Source: Alitibacter langaaensis DSM 22999
Lineage (GTDB): Bacteria > Pseudomonadota > Gammaproteobacteria > Enterobacterales > Pasteurellaceae
Assembly (NCBI RefSeq): GCF_003096995.1
Contig: NZ_QENU01000011.1
Span: 1 to 57,143 of the forward strand
Direction of reading: 5' to 3'
DNA length: 57,143 nucleotides
The translations under genes were made by a program, and so were the position numbers. Position 1 is the stretch's first letter, and the number at the start of each line of letters is the position of its first letter. This document shows, piece by piece, positions 10,025-19,269 of the stretch. Below the pieces are notes generated by a model. The model was not told the origin of the DNA. It made no database searches and worked only from the letters and a program-made list of their open reading frames with translations.

Positions 10025-10354
10025 TTATACAAAAACCTGCTGCACTAAAAACATATATAAAAGTGTGCCCACCACCATAGACAGAAACATATTCTTTTTC
10101 CATAAATGCAAAAATAACGTTACCGCTCCTGCGATAAAATCAGGCAAACCGTGATAACCTTGCAGCAGATCCACATTTTTATACACATAAATCACCAACA
10201 TCCCGAACATTGCTGCGGGCAGAACTTTGCCGAGATAGCGAATATATTCAGGAATTGGGCGGTTAGCGGGAAATAGCCAAAAGGGCACAATTCGACAAAA
10301 ATGGACACCAATCACGCCCATGGCGATAGTAATAATTTGTTCACTTAATGTCAT
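10025..10354 (-). CDS. azlD: AzlD, small subunit of branched-chain amino acid exporter
   Basis: 109 residues, three to four hydrophobic helices. The segment PEYIRYLGKVLPAAMFGMLVIYV is typical of AzlD/YgaH. AzlC and AzlD form a two-protein exporter of branched-chain amino acids; relatives (BrnFE, YgaZH) also export methionine. Start ATG 10354 is preceded by GAGGG, while a GTG at 10363 is the alternative. The 5' end overlaps azlC by 14 bases. Last gene of the metR-azlC-azlD operon. Confidence 0.88.
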   Translation of the reverse strand: MTLSEQIITIAMGVIGVHFCRIVPFWLFPANRPIPEYIRYLGKVLPAAMFGMLVIYVYKNVDLLQGYHGLPDFIAGAVTLFLHLWKKNMFLSMVVGTLLYMFLVQQVFV

Positions 10355-11108
10355 TTTGCCCACCCTCGGTCTGCGTTTTTGTGTTTATTGCGCTTTCAAT
10401 GCGTTCTAGTTTGCTGGCTAATTTAGGGCGGCGTAAGGTTAATACTGCCCAAATGGCAAACAGGGTCGGCACAAGAAAGTTTTCTTTGCCTACGGTAATT
10501 AAGAAAAACAAGGCAATCATCAAGCCAATTAGTGAGCTTTCGTGGGATTTTTCTTTCATCCAGTTTTCTGCGAAGATAATGATGAACAACGCTGTCATCG
10601 CAAATTCCACGCCTTGCAAGCTAAATGGCAAAATATTACCAAATAAATTGCCAATCACCGCGCCAATAACCCAGTAAATTTGTAGAAATAAACTCACCCA
10701 AAAGTAATACCAGCCTTTATCTAAGTGCGGTGGAATTTTCGCCATATAATTGAGCGAGAAGGCTTCATCCACCAGCGAAGCAATTAAATACCAGCGTTTT
10801 TTTCCTGTATGTGCGCCATATTTTTCGAGCATAGAAATGCCATAAAATATTTGGCGAACACTCACCATTAAACACACTAATAAGGTAGTAATCGGCGCAA
10901 AAGGGGCAACAAGCGAGGCAGCAATGATAAATTCTACTGAGCCAGCATAAATCAATAAGGCGGCAAAAAAGGGATACCAAACATCAAAACCAAGCGCTTT
11001 CATATACACGCCATAAGAGATCCCTAAGAATAAAAAACCTGAAATCATTGGCGCAGAATAAGGAAAGGCAGCTTTGGCGGCAGCCAAAATCTGTTGTTTC
11101 GTTGCCAA
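10341..11108 (-). CDS. azlC: AzlC, large subunit of branched-chain amino acid exporter
   Basis: 255 residues, integral membrane protein. The N-terminal SAPMISGFLFLGISYGVYM and the AGSVEFIIAASLV motif are AzlC/YgaZ hallmarks. It probably works with AzlD to export branched-chain amino acids or methionine. Translation starts at TTG 11108, one base after the metR stop, with GGAG 7 bases upstream. This spacing indicates strong translational coupling to metR. Confidence 0.9.
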   Translation of the reverse strand: MATKQQILAAAKAAFPYSAPMISGFLFLGISYGVYMKALGFDVWYPFFAALLIYAGSVEFIIAASLVAPFAPITTLLVCLMVSVRQIFYGISMLEKYGAHTGKKRWYLIASLVDEAFSLNYMAKIPPHLDKGWYYFWVSLFLQIYWVIGAVIGNLFGNILPFSLQGVEFAMTALFIIIFAENWMKEKSHESSLIGLMIALFFLITVGKENFLVPTLFAIWAVLTLRRPKLASKLERIESAINTKTQTEGGQNDIK

Positions 11109-11109
11109 G

Positions 11110-12039
11110 TTATAACTCCAACACAGATAAACCCGGCAAGGTTGAAAAACTCTGGGATTTTACCGTTTCATAGAAATCATCCATATAAGCACGCTGCGCA
11201 TCTTCTTCACGGAATGCGCAATATAAATTACTTTGCAAGCCTTTATGCGTGATCTTGCGTGCCACCACATAGCCACGCTCCAAATAAGGCTGAGCCGCCC
11301 AAAATGGCAATGCCGCGACACCACGTTTGCTGGCAACCAACTGAATAATCGCAATGGTGAGTTCACTGGTGCGGCGTTCAGGATTCACCCCAGCGGGTTT
11401 TAAGACTTTACGCAATAAATCCAACATATCATCTGGCACAGGGTAGGTAATCCAAGTTTCATTGGCAAAATCCTCGGCCTCCCACACTTCTTTGGCTGCC
11501 AATGGATGATCTTTGGCGCAAAGCCCCACCATTTCATAAGAAAATAACGGTTTATGGATAATGCTATCGGTTTCTTCCACTTCAGAAACAATCGCCCAAT
11601 CAGCGCGATCCGTGAGCAACAAACCAATCGTGTCAGTATGGAACCCCGACACAATATCCAGCTCGACCAAAGGCCAATGTTGGCGGAAATTATCCATCGC
11701 TGGCATTAACCAATCAAAGCAGGTATGACATTCCACCGCAATGCGCAACTGCCCTGCATCACCATCACGAACGCGAGATAAATCACGCTCCGCCTCGATC
11801 ACTTTAGGCAAAATATCATTCGCCAGCTGAATTAAACGCTCGCCTGCCGCGGTAAAACGTAATGGGTTGCTTTTTCGCTCAAACAACGGCAAACCATATT
11901 GTTCTTCTAAGGCTTTTAATTGATGCGAAAGCGCAGATTGAGTGAGATAAACGTGCTGCGCCGCTTGCGAAAGCGATCCCGTATTTTTCAACGCAATCAA
12001 GGTGCGCAAGTGACGTAATTCAAGAAAAATTTGTTTCAT
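11110..12039 (-). CDS. metR: MetR, LysR-type regulator of methionine genes
   Basis: 309 residues. It has an N-terminal winged helix-turn-helix (LSQAAQHVYLTQSALSHQLK, about residues 19-38) and a LysR effector domain. The match to E. coli MetR is clear in AVECHTCFDWLMPA and in RKSNPLRFTAAGERLIQLAN. MetR uses homocysteine as co-effector and activates metE and related genes. A likely target, metE, lies 7 kb downstream. Transcribed with azlCD and divergent from afuA. A one-mismatch MetR-type box sits 31 bases before the start. Confidence 0.93.
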   Translation of the reverse strand: MKQIFLELRHLRTLIALKNTGSLSQAAQHVYLTQSALSHQLKALEEQYGLPLFERKSNPLRFTAAGERLIQLANDILPKVIEAERDLSRVRDGDAGQLRIAVECHTCFDWLMPAMDNFRQHWPLVELDIVSGFHTDTIGLLLTDRADWAIVSEVEETDSIIHKPLFSYEMVGLCAKDHPLAAKEVWEAEDFANETWITYPVPDDMLDLLRKVLKPAGVNPERRTSELTIAIIQLVASKRGVAALPFWAAQPYLERGYVVARKITHKGLQSNLYCAFREEDAQRAYMDDFYETVKSQSFSTLPGLSVLEL

Positions 12040-12069
12040 TAGAAATATTCAATCAGAAAGGAAAAATGA

Positions 12070-12082
12070 TGAAGCCAATTCT
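12070..12082. promoter_or_regulatory. Weak MetR-type box upstream of metR
   Basis: TGAAGCCAATTCT fits TGAA-N5-TTCA with one mismatch. It lies 31 bases from the metR start and could serve autoregulation. Weak on its own. Confidence 0.3.
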
Positions 12083-12131
12083 ACCCTAAAATCGACCGCA
12101 CTTTAAGTTGAAAAAGGGAAATTCTGCAAAG

Positions 12132-12147
12132 TGTGACAAGCTTCACG
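12132..12147. promoter_or_regulatory. CRP-like site upstream of afuA
   Basis: TGTGA-CAAGCT-TCACG, one base from the perfect CRP consensus arms, 58 bases before the afuA ATG. This fits catabolite control of a sugar-phosphate transporter. Confidence 0.65.
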
Positions 12148-12204
12148 GTAATTTATTTTCAGCTCAAGTAAGATTAGGCAACTTTAGTCAATGAGGAATA
12201 TCCT

Positions 12205-13245
12205 ATGAAATTAAAATCTCTTTCTCTTGCTGTATCTACTGCTCTTTTAGGCACAGGACTTATTTTTTCAGCTCAGGCGGAAGCAAAAGGGCGCTTAACC
12301 GTTTATTGCTCCGCCACCAACGAAATGTGTGAAGCAGTAACCAAAACCTTCTCTGAAAAATATGATGTTAAAACAAAATTCATCCGCAATGGTTCAGGTT
12401 CAACCTTTGCCAAAGTCGAAGCAGAAAAAGGCAATCCGCAAGCGGATGTGTAGTATGGCGGCACCTTCGACCCTCAAGCACAGGCAGCAGAAATGGGGCT
12501 ATTAGAACCATATCGCTCACCTAATATTGAGCAAATTGTTGAACGTTTCCAAGATCCCGCCAAAGTAAAAGGCAACTATGTGTCTGCGGTGTATATGGGG
12601 ATCTTAGGTTTTGGGGTGAACACAGAGCGTTTAGCTAAATTAGGTATTAAAGAAGTGCCAAAATGTTGGAAAGATTTAACCAATCCAGTCTTTAAAAATG
12701 AAATCCAAATTGCTGACCCACAATCTTCGGGCACCGCTTATACGGCAATCGCCACCTTTGTGCAACTTTGGGGTGAAGATGCCACCTTCAAATTCTTTAA
12801 AGCATTACATCCAAATGTTGGGCAATACACCAAATCAGGCATCACGCCATCAAATAGCACCGCACGCGGTGAAGCCACTATTGGCATCGGTTTCTTACAC
12901 GATTATGCTGTGCAAAAAGCCGCTGGAGCCCCTATTGAAATGGTGGTGCCTTGCGAAGGAACAGGCTATGAATTGGGTGGTTTAAGTATTATTAAAGGCG
13001 CGCGTAATTTAGATAACGCAAAATTATTTGTTGACTTTGTGCTATCAAAAGACGGGCAAGAAGTTGCGTGGCGTAAAGGGAACGCACACCAAATCTTAAC
13101 CAATAAAACCGCCGAACAATCACCAACTGCTTTCGACCCAACCAAATTGAATTTGATCAACTATGATTTCGAAAAATATGGCGAGGCTGGAGAGCGTAAA
13201 CGCCTAATCGAAAAATGGGTGCAAGAAGTGAAATTGGCACAATAA
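12205..13245 (+). pseudogene. afuA: afuA, sugar-phosphate binding protein, interrupted by in-frame TAG
   Basis: Periplasmic binding protein of the AfuABC ABC transporter. In Actinobacillus pleuropneumoniae AfuABC was shown to take up sugar phosphates rather than iron. The full frame would be 346 residues with a signal peptide (cleavage near AQAEA). Codon 83 is TAG (12451-12453), inside the conserved stretch QADV-*-YGGTFDPQAQAAE, where related Fbp-like proteins have Trp (TGG). The frame is intact on both sides, so a single base change explains it. The first 82 residues alone cannot bind ligand. An internal ATG at 12493 has no good ribosome site and no signal peptide. Sequencing error cannot be excluded, but afuC is also broken. 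Confidence 0.88.
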
Positions 13246-13274
13246 ATTGAGCATCAAAAATATCTCTCACTTTG

Positions 13275-13304
13275 ACCGCACTTATCCAAAGTGCGGTTAG
13301 ATTT
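13275..13304 (+). terminator. Uptake-signal hairpin between afuA and afuB
   Basis: ACCGCACTT (13275-13283) pairs with AAGTGCGGT (13289-13297) but the T-tract is weak. A second hairpin GGGCGAA / TTCGCCC lies at 13350-13368. Together they may attenuate afuBC relative to afuA. Confidence 0.45.
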
Positions 13305-13399
13305 TACTGAGATTTGAAATATCTCAACGCACCTAAACCGCAAATAATTGGGCGAACCTTATTCGCCCTTATTGAAAATAATTTATTGCGAGATGTACT

Positions 13400-15454
13400 A
13401 TGCAAGAACACAAATCTTTTTTGCAATCTTCAAATTTCTGGTTAATTCTCTCGTTGATTGCATTTTTAATTCTACCTTCTCAGGCGCTAGATTATGGGCT
13501 GCTCGAAAGCACCGCTGATGAATTTCTCGATGCGATGGGATGGTCTTCATTCAATTTAACCATTTTCTGGTTTTTGCCCTTAATCAGCTTTTTGATTTTG
13601 CCTTTATTAAAGTTACCCGTTCAAACCCAAGCAAAAGCGGAGCTTGGGCTTGTGGCGGCTATTAGTTTATTTACTTTTATCACTGCGACAATTTATAAAG
13701 TCTCAATGGGCTATTCGGTGATTATTTTAATCGCCACGTTGACCGCACTTGCGACTTTTGCGCTGGCAAAACTCAAAGTGATGCAAGGGGATAAATTCAT
13801 CATTGCTTCATTGTTAGCCATTATTTTGCTGATTTTCTTCTTTATTGTGTATCCAACGGTCGCCATTCTCATCTCTATGTTTTATGACGGCGAGACCTTT
13901 GCCCCTCAACAAGTGATACGCATTTTAAGTCAAAACTATATTATCCGTGTAATTGCAAATTCTCTGGCATTATCTGGCTTTGTAGGCGTGGTTTCCACCA
14001 TTTTCGGTTTAGCCTTTGCTTTATACACAACACGCATTGCCAGACGAACGGCATTTATTGGTAAAATTTTCTCAATTTTGCCCATCGTTACGCCACCATT
14101 TGTCGTGGGGCTAGGGGTAACATTAATGCTTGGGCGTTCAGGTTATGTGACAGAATTTTTAGACCATACCTTTGGTTTCGTCAATCATAACTGGTTATAC
14201 GGTTTTAACGGCGTTGCCATTGCGCAAATCCTCGCTTTTGCGCCCATTTCTTTTATGATTTTAGACGGCGCTTTAAAATCTATTCATCCAAGTATTGAAG
14301 AAGCCTCCTATACTTTACGCGCTAACCGTTATCAAACCTTTTATCATATTATTTTCCCACTGCTTCGCCCTGCGTTGGCAAACTCATTTTTGATCGTGTT
14401 TGTGCAATCCTTAGCTGATTTCAGTAACCCTCTGGTTTTAGGCGGTAGTTTCGATGTGATCGCAACCCAAATCTATTTTTATATTGCGGGATCACAATTA
14501 GATTACGCCTCAGCGAGTACCTTAGGATCGATGTTATTAATCTTCTCTTTGCTTATTTTTATCGTGCAATATATGTGGATTGGCAACCGCTCTTATGTCA
14601 CCGTTTCAGGCAAATCTTATCGTGGCGATGTGCAAGATTTACCAAATGGGTTGAAATGGACAATTATTACGATGCTCGCTTTTTGGGTGATTTTTAATCT
14701 CGCCTTATACGGTAGCATTTTCTATGGTAGCTTCACCGTGAACTGGGGCGTGGATTACACCTTAACCACAAAAAACTATGAATTAATGTTCGGGCAAGGT
14801 TTCAGCGATGGTGCTTGGCCATCATTGCTCAACACGATGCTATATGCGGGTATCGCCGCGCCATTGACCGCTCTGTTTGGTTTATTGATCGCCTACATTG
14901 TGGTGCGCAAAGATTTCCAAGGAAAAAAAACATTAGAATTCTTAACTATGCTCTGTTTTGCCGTGCCGGGCACAGTTGCGGGGGTATCTTACATTCTTGC
15001 TTTTAACAATGCACCAATGTACATCACCGGCACTGGGGCAATCATCATTATTTCTATGGTGATGCGAGATTTGCCTATTGGTATGCGTGCGGCAATCGCT
15101 GGTCTTGGACAGCTGGATAAATCCTTGGATGAAGCCTCTTTATCTCTAAAAGGCTCATCATTCAAAACCATTTGGTTTATTGTTCTTCCATTGCTAAAAC
15201 CGGCATTACTCTCCGCATTAGTTACCAGCTTTGTTCGTGCAATGACCACTGTGAGTGCCATTATTTTCTTAGTCACCGCCGATACTCGTGTAGCAACCGC
15301 CTATATTTTAAACCGTGTGGAAGACGGCGAATATGGCGTGGCAATTGCTTATGGTTCCATTTTAATTGTGGTGATGATGGCGATTATTCTCCTTTTTGAC
15401 TGGCTCGTGGGCGATACACGCATTGCGAAATCTAAAGCGAAAAAAGCCGATTAA
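13400..15454 (+). CDS. afuB: AfuB, fused two-domain ABC permease
   Basis: 684 residues and about twelve membrane helices. Two binding-protein-dependent permease domains are fused in one chain, as in AfuB of other Pasteurellaceae. EAA-like loops are visible in both halves (EEASYTLRANRYQTF near residue 300, and DEASLSLKGSSFKTI near 577). The frame is intact, including an A8 run at 14923-14930. Its partners on both sides are broken, so the transporter is probably inactive. Confidence 0.9.
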   Translation: MQEHKSFLQSSNFWLILSLIAFLILPSQALDYGLLESTADEFLDAMGWSSFNLTIFWFLPLISFLILPLLKLPVQTQAKAELGLVAAISLFTFITATIYKVSMGYSVIILIATLTALATFALAKLKVMQGDKFIIASLLAIILLIFFFIVYPTVAILISMFYDGETFAPQQVIRILSQNYIIRVIANSLALSGFVGVVSTIFGLAFALYTTRIARRTAFIGKIFSILPIVTPPFVVGLGVTLMLGRSGYVTEFLDHTFGFVNHNWLYGFNGVAIAQILAFAPISFMILDGALKSIHPSIEEASYTLRANRYQTFYHIIFPLLRPALANSFLIVFVQSLADFSNPLVLGGSFDVIATQIYFYIAGSQLDYASASTLGSMLLIFSLLIFIVQYMWIGNRSYVTVSGKSYRGDVQDLPNGLKWTIITMLAFWVIFNLALYGSIFYGSFTVNWGVDYTLTTKNYELMFGQGFSDGAWPSLLNTMLYAGIAAPLTALFGLLIAYIVVRKDFQGKKTLEFLTMLCFAVPGTVAGVSYILAFNNAPMYITGTGAIIIISMVMRDLPIGMRAAIAGLGQLDKSLDEASLSLKGSSFKTIWFIVLPLLKPALLSALVTSFVRAMTTVSAIIFLVTADTRVATAYILNRVEDGEYGVAIAYGSILIVVMMAIILLFDWLVGDTRIAKSKAKKAD

Positions 15455-15569
15455 GTGCGGTCAAAAAAGCAAAAATTTTGGTAGATGCGTTGGCAAGCGC
15501 ATCAATGTTCACAATAACCAATTTAAACGTGCGTAAACTGGCGCACTTTATATAAGGCAGTACCAAATT

Positions 15570-16626
15570 ATGACAACGAAAAATGACGATTTCTTAGTAT
15601 TAAAAAATATCACTAAATCTTTCGGCAAAACGACCGTGATTGACAATTTAGACCTCAAGATTAAGCGGGGTACAATGGTGACATTGCTTGGTCCATCTGG
15701 GTGCGGTAAAACCACGGTTCTTCGTTTAGTCGCAGGCTTAGAAAGCCCCACATCAGGGCAAATTTTTATTGACGGCGAAGATGTCACCAAATCTTCTATT
15801 CAAAACCGTGATATTTGTATCGTATTCCAGTCTTATGCCCTTTTTCCTCATATGTCGATTGGTGACAACGTGGGGTATGGCTTGCGTATGCAAGGTGTCA
15901 GTGCAGAAGAACGCAAGCAACGTGTTAAAGAAGCGCTGGAATTAGTGGATCTTGCGGGCTTTGAAGAACGTTTTGTGGATCAAATTTCAGGCGGCCAACA
16001 ACAGCGTGTCGCCTTGGCGCGTGCGCTCGTGTTAAAACCAAAAGTGCTCTTATTTGATGAGCCGCTCAGTAACTTAGATGCAAACTTGCGCCGTTCTATG
16101 CGTGAAAAAATTCGTGAACTGCAACAGCGTTTGGGCATCACCTCTCTTTATGTCACCCACGATCAAACAGAAGCCTTTGCCGTTTCCGATGAAGTGATCG
16201 TGATGCATAAGGGCAAAATTATGCAAAAAGCGCCCGCTAAATCCCTATATCTCAAACCAAACTCATTATTTTTGGCGAATTTTATGGGCGAAAGCAGTAT
16301 TTTCAACGGTTCTGTGGCTCAAAATAATGTCACGATTAACGGTTATCAATTTACCTTACCAAATGCCGCGGAGTTTGGCGTTGCTGATGGCGAATGTTTT
16401 AGTCGGGATTCGCCCTGAAGCCATTGAGCTACGCACGCAAGGGGAAAACAGCCAGCTTTGCGAAATTAAATCCGCGGTGTATATGGGAAATCACTGGGAG
16501 ATTGTCGCCAATTGGGGCGGGCAGGATTTATTGATTAATAGCAATCCTGAAGATTTTGATCCCGAAGCCAAGCAAGCCTATGTTCATTTAGCTGAGCACG
16601 GCGTGTTTTTGCTCAATAAAGAATGA
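15570..16626 (+). pseudogene. afuC: afuC, ABC transporter ATPase, frameshifted
   Basis: ATPase of the AfuABC transporter. Walker [10 protein letters not shown] (residues 41-49), signature [15 protein letters not shown] and Walker [13 protein letters not shown] are intact. After GVADGEC the frame fails: a T4 run at 16397-16400 leads to FSRDSP and a TGA at 16416-16418. Removing one T restores [14 protein letters not shown] and a product of about 351 residues, the normal length. The break removes about 70 residues of the C-terminal regulatory (TOBE-like) domain, so some ATPase function might survive. A homopolymer sequencing error is the main alternative. Confidence 0.85.
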
Positions 16627-16749
16627 TTGATCGGCGCGATTTATCTTTAGAATTTATCTTTAGTAAACGCCTTAACATTAAGTGCGGTTAAAAATTATTA
16701 AATTTCTGACCGCACTTTCAGCATTAATTTCAGTGATAAGGAAATAAAA

Positions 16750-17679
16750 ATGGCTCAAAAAATTATTTTAGACTGCGACCCGGGGCATGACGATGCCATT
16801 GCCATGATGTTAGCTTGGGGAAACCCGAATATTGATTTGCTGGCAGTAACAACCGTGGTGGGCAACCAAACACTAGAAAAAGTTTCGCGCAATGCTCTTG
16901 CCGTGGCTGAAATCGCCAACATTCGTGGTATTCCTATCGCGAAAGGCTCACCACGTCCTTTAGTGCGAGAAGTGGAAAATGCGGCAAGCATTCATGGCGA
17001 TTCGGGTTTGGACGGTCCAACTTTGCCCGAGCCAACTATGCAATTTGCAAACAAACATGCCGTGAATTTGATCATTGATTTGATTATGTCTCATCCCGAA
17101 AAAACTATCACGTTGGTGCCAACAGGTGGGCTAACCAATATCGCCCTTGCCGCACGCTTAGAGCCGCGCATTATTGATCGTGTAAAAGAAGTGGTTTTAA
17201 TGGGCGGCGGCTATCACACAGGTAACTGGAGTGCGGTGGCAGAGTTTAATATTAAAATAGATCCTGAAGCCGCCCATATTGTGTTTAGTGCAGGTTGGAA
17301 AGTCACGATGGTGGGGCTGGATCTGACGCACCAAGCGCTGGCTACGCCTGATGTGGTGGAACGTTTTGCCGCGTTAAATAGCAAGCCAGGGCAATTTGTG
17401 GTGGGGCTATTAGAATTTTTTGGAAAAATGTACAAACGAGCAGAAAATCTTGACGCACCGCCTGTGCACGATGCCTGCGCCGTTGCCTATGTGATTGATC
17501 CAAGTTTAATCGAAGTGCAACAAGTTCCTGTGAATATTGAATTAACAGGGACACATACGCTGGGAATGACCGTTGCGGATTTCCGCTATCCGCCAAAACC
17601 ATGCAACACTTGGGTGGCGAAAAAACTAGATCGAGAACGCTTTTGGGATGTAGTGGTTGATGCGGTTAAAAATCTTTAA
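16750..17679 (+). CDS. Ribonucleoside hydrolase (RihA/RihB type)
   Basis: 309 residues, inosine-uridine preferring nucleoside hydrolase family. It cuts ribonucleosides into base and ribose in the cytoplasm. The calcium-binding motif DCDPGHDD lies at residues 8-15. HGDSGLDGPTLPEP, VPTGGLTNIAL and AEFNIKIDPEAA are further family blocks, and the C-terminal HDACAV supplies the conserved His-Asp. The sequence is closest to pyrimidine-preferring RihA/RihB as I recall them; I cannot decide between them. The neighbour nupC, 135 bases downstream, would import the substrate. Confidence 0.9.
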   Translation: MAQKIILDCDPGHDDAIAMMLAWGNPNIDLLAVTTVVGNQTLEKVSRNALAVAEIANIRGIPIAKGSPRPLVREVENAASIHGDSGLDGPTLPEPTMQFANKHAVNLIIDLIMSHPEKTITLVPTGGLTNIALAARLEPRIIDRVKEVVLMGGGYHTGNWSAVAEFNIKIDPEAAHIVFSAGWKVTMVGLDLTHQALATPDVVERFAALNSKPGQFVVGLLEFFGKMYKRAENLDAPPVHDACAVAYVIDPSLIEVQQVPVNIELTGTHTLGMTVADFRYPPKPCNTWVAKKLDRERFWDVVVDAVKNL

Positions 17680-17770
17680 ATATTAAAGCCAATATCCATT
17701 TAGTGAAAAATAATGCTAAAATTGGCGCGCAACTCGCTGTTGATTATTTTAATCAATAAAACATCATTGT

Positions 17771-17801
17771 TGCCGTTTAGTTTTTACTCAACGGCATTTT
17801 T
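17771..17801 (+). terminator. Hairpin with T-run in the nupC leader (possible attenuator)
   Basis: TGCCGTT (17771-17777) pairs perfectly with AACGGCA (17790-17796), followed by TTTTT and then the nupC ribosome site CCGGAGG. It looks like a terminator 14 bases before the start codon, so it may limit read-through into nupC or control its translation. Confidence 0.5.
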
Positions 17802-17814
17802 AACCGGAGGATCC

Positions 17815-19080
17815 ATGGATATCTTAAACAGCTTGTTTGGTATCTTCGTATTACTGTTAATTGCCTTTTTATTCTCAAATAATAGAAAAGCGATAAATTA
17901 TCGTACCGTTCTCGGTGCGCTTGCCATTCAAATAGGTATTGGTGCATTAATTTTATATGTGCCTGCAGGGCGTAATGTGCTAATGGCGCTTGCCGATGGC
18001 GTGGCGAAAATCATTAGTTTTGGTGCTGAAGGTATGAACTTCCTATTTGGTGGTTTAGTCAGTGACAAAATGTTTGAAGTTTTTGGCGGTGGCGGTTTCG
18101 TTTTCGTATTCCGAGTATTGCCTCCCGTCATCTTCTTTGCCGCATTAATTTCGGTTCTCTATTATTTAGGCATTATGCAAATTATCATCAAAATAATTGG
18201 TGGTACATTGCAAAAACTTTTGGGAACCTCCAAAGCGGAATCCACGTCTGCTGCGGCAAATATTTTCGTTGGTCATACTGAAGCCCCATTATTGGTGAAA
18301 CCTTTTATCCAACAAATGACACAATCTGAATTATTCGCGGTGATGGTGGGTGGCTTGGCATCCATTGCGGGCGCATCCCTTGCAGGTTATGCAGGAATGG
18401 GTATTCCATTGCCTTATTTAATTGCTGCGTCATTTATGGCAGCGCCAGGTGGTTTGTTATTTGCCAAACTGTTATTCCCACAAACAGAAAAACCCAATGA
18501 TGATATTAACCTAGCGGACACTGAAGGAAAACCTGCGAATGTTATCGAAGCAGCAGCTTCTGGTGCGGCATCTGGTGCGCAATTAGCCATTAATATTGGT
18601 GCGATGTTGATTGCATTTATTGCATTAATTGCGATGTTAAACTGGATCATCTCCGCCATTGCGGCATTATTTGGTCAAGACGGCGTGACAATGCAATCGC
18701 TGCTCGGCCATCTGTTCCAGCCTCTTGCTTGGGCGGTGGGAGTGCCGTGGGAAGAAGCGCAGGTATCTGGTGCTTTAATTGGCGAAAAATTAATCTTAAA
18801 TGAATTCGTGGCTTACGTTGATTTTGTGAAATATTTAAGCCCTGAAGCTGCCGTGCAATTAAGCCCGAAAACCGTTGCGATTATCGCCTTTGCCCTTTGT
18901 GGCTTTGCGAATTTGGGCTCTATCGCCATTTTAGTGGGCGGATTAGGCAGTATGGCACCAAATCGCCGTAGCGATATTGCTCGTATGGGCGTTCGTGCGG
19001 TTATTGCAGGATCTCTGTCAAACTTAATGAGTGGCGCCATTGCGGGCTTATTCATTGGTATTGGCGGTTCGGTGATGTAA
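17815..19080 (+). CDS. nupC: NupC-type concentrative nucleoside transporter
   Basis: 421 residues from ATG 17815, which has a strong GGAGG site. The frame stays open upstream to 17713 but that part overlaps the leader hairpin and looks untranslated. CNT-family motifs are visible: [16 protein letters not shown] and the C-terminal [24 protein letters not shown] proteins import nucleosides with H+ or Na+. Pairing with the nucleoside hydrolase upstream makes a salvage unit. Confidence 0.92.
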   Translation: MDILNSLFGIFVLLLIAFLFSNNRKAINYRTVLGALAIQIGIGALILYVPAGRNVLMALADGVAKIISFGAEGMNFLFGGLVSDKMFEVFGGGGFVFVFRVLPPVIFFAALISVLYYLGIMQIIIKIIGGTLQKLLGTSKAESTSAAANIFVGHTEAPLLVKPFIQQMTQSELFAVMVGGLASIAGASLAGYAGMGIPLPYLIAASFMAAPGGLLFAKLLFPQTEKPNDDINLADTEGKPANVIEAAASGAASGAQLAINIGAMLIAFIALIAMLNWIISAIAALFGQDGVTMQSLLGHLFQPLAWAVGVPWEEAQVSGALIGEKLILNEFVAYVDFVKYLSPEAAVQLSPKTVAIIAFALCGFANLGSIAILVGGLGSMAPNRRSDIARMGVRAVIAGSLSNLMSGAIAGLFIGIGGSVM

Positions 19081-19098
19081 TCCCTTATTTTTATTTTC

Positions 19099-19140
19099 AA
19101 GTGCGGTCAAAAATTTCGTTATTTTTGACCGCACTTTTTT
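19099..19140 (+). terminator. Terminator of paired uptake signals after nupC
   Basis: AAGTGCGGTCAAAAAT (19099-19114) pairs with ATTTTTGACCGCACTT (19121-19136), followed by T-rich sequence. The stem is 16 bp and perfect. Confidence 0.9.
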
Positions 19141-19151
19141 ATCTACCTGTA

Positions 19152-19164
19152 TTAATTTTATTCA
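19152..19164. promoter_or_regulatory. Weak MetR-type box upstream of metE
   Basis: TTAATTTTATTCA fits TGAA-N5-TTCA with one mismatch, 105 bases before the metE ATG. Position is reasonable for a LysR-type activator; the match is modest. Confidence 0.35.
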
Positions 19165-19269
19165 TATTAAATCTGAAAATAATGAGTTTGCATAATAATT
19201 TTTATTTAGGCATTCTGTTGACGAAACAAAAAACCGCTTAAACGACAAATTGAATGCAAGGAGTTTATT

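Noticed and set aside
12451-12453. TAG in afuA as recoded pyrrolysine or read-through
   Set aside because: Pyrrolysine machinery is not expected in Pasteurellaceae, homologous proteins have Trp here, and afuC in the same operon is also broken.
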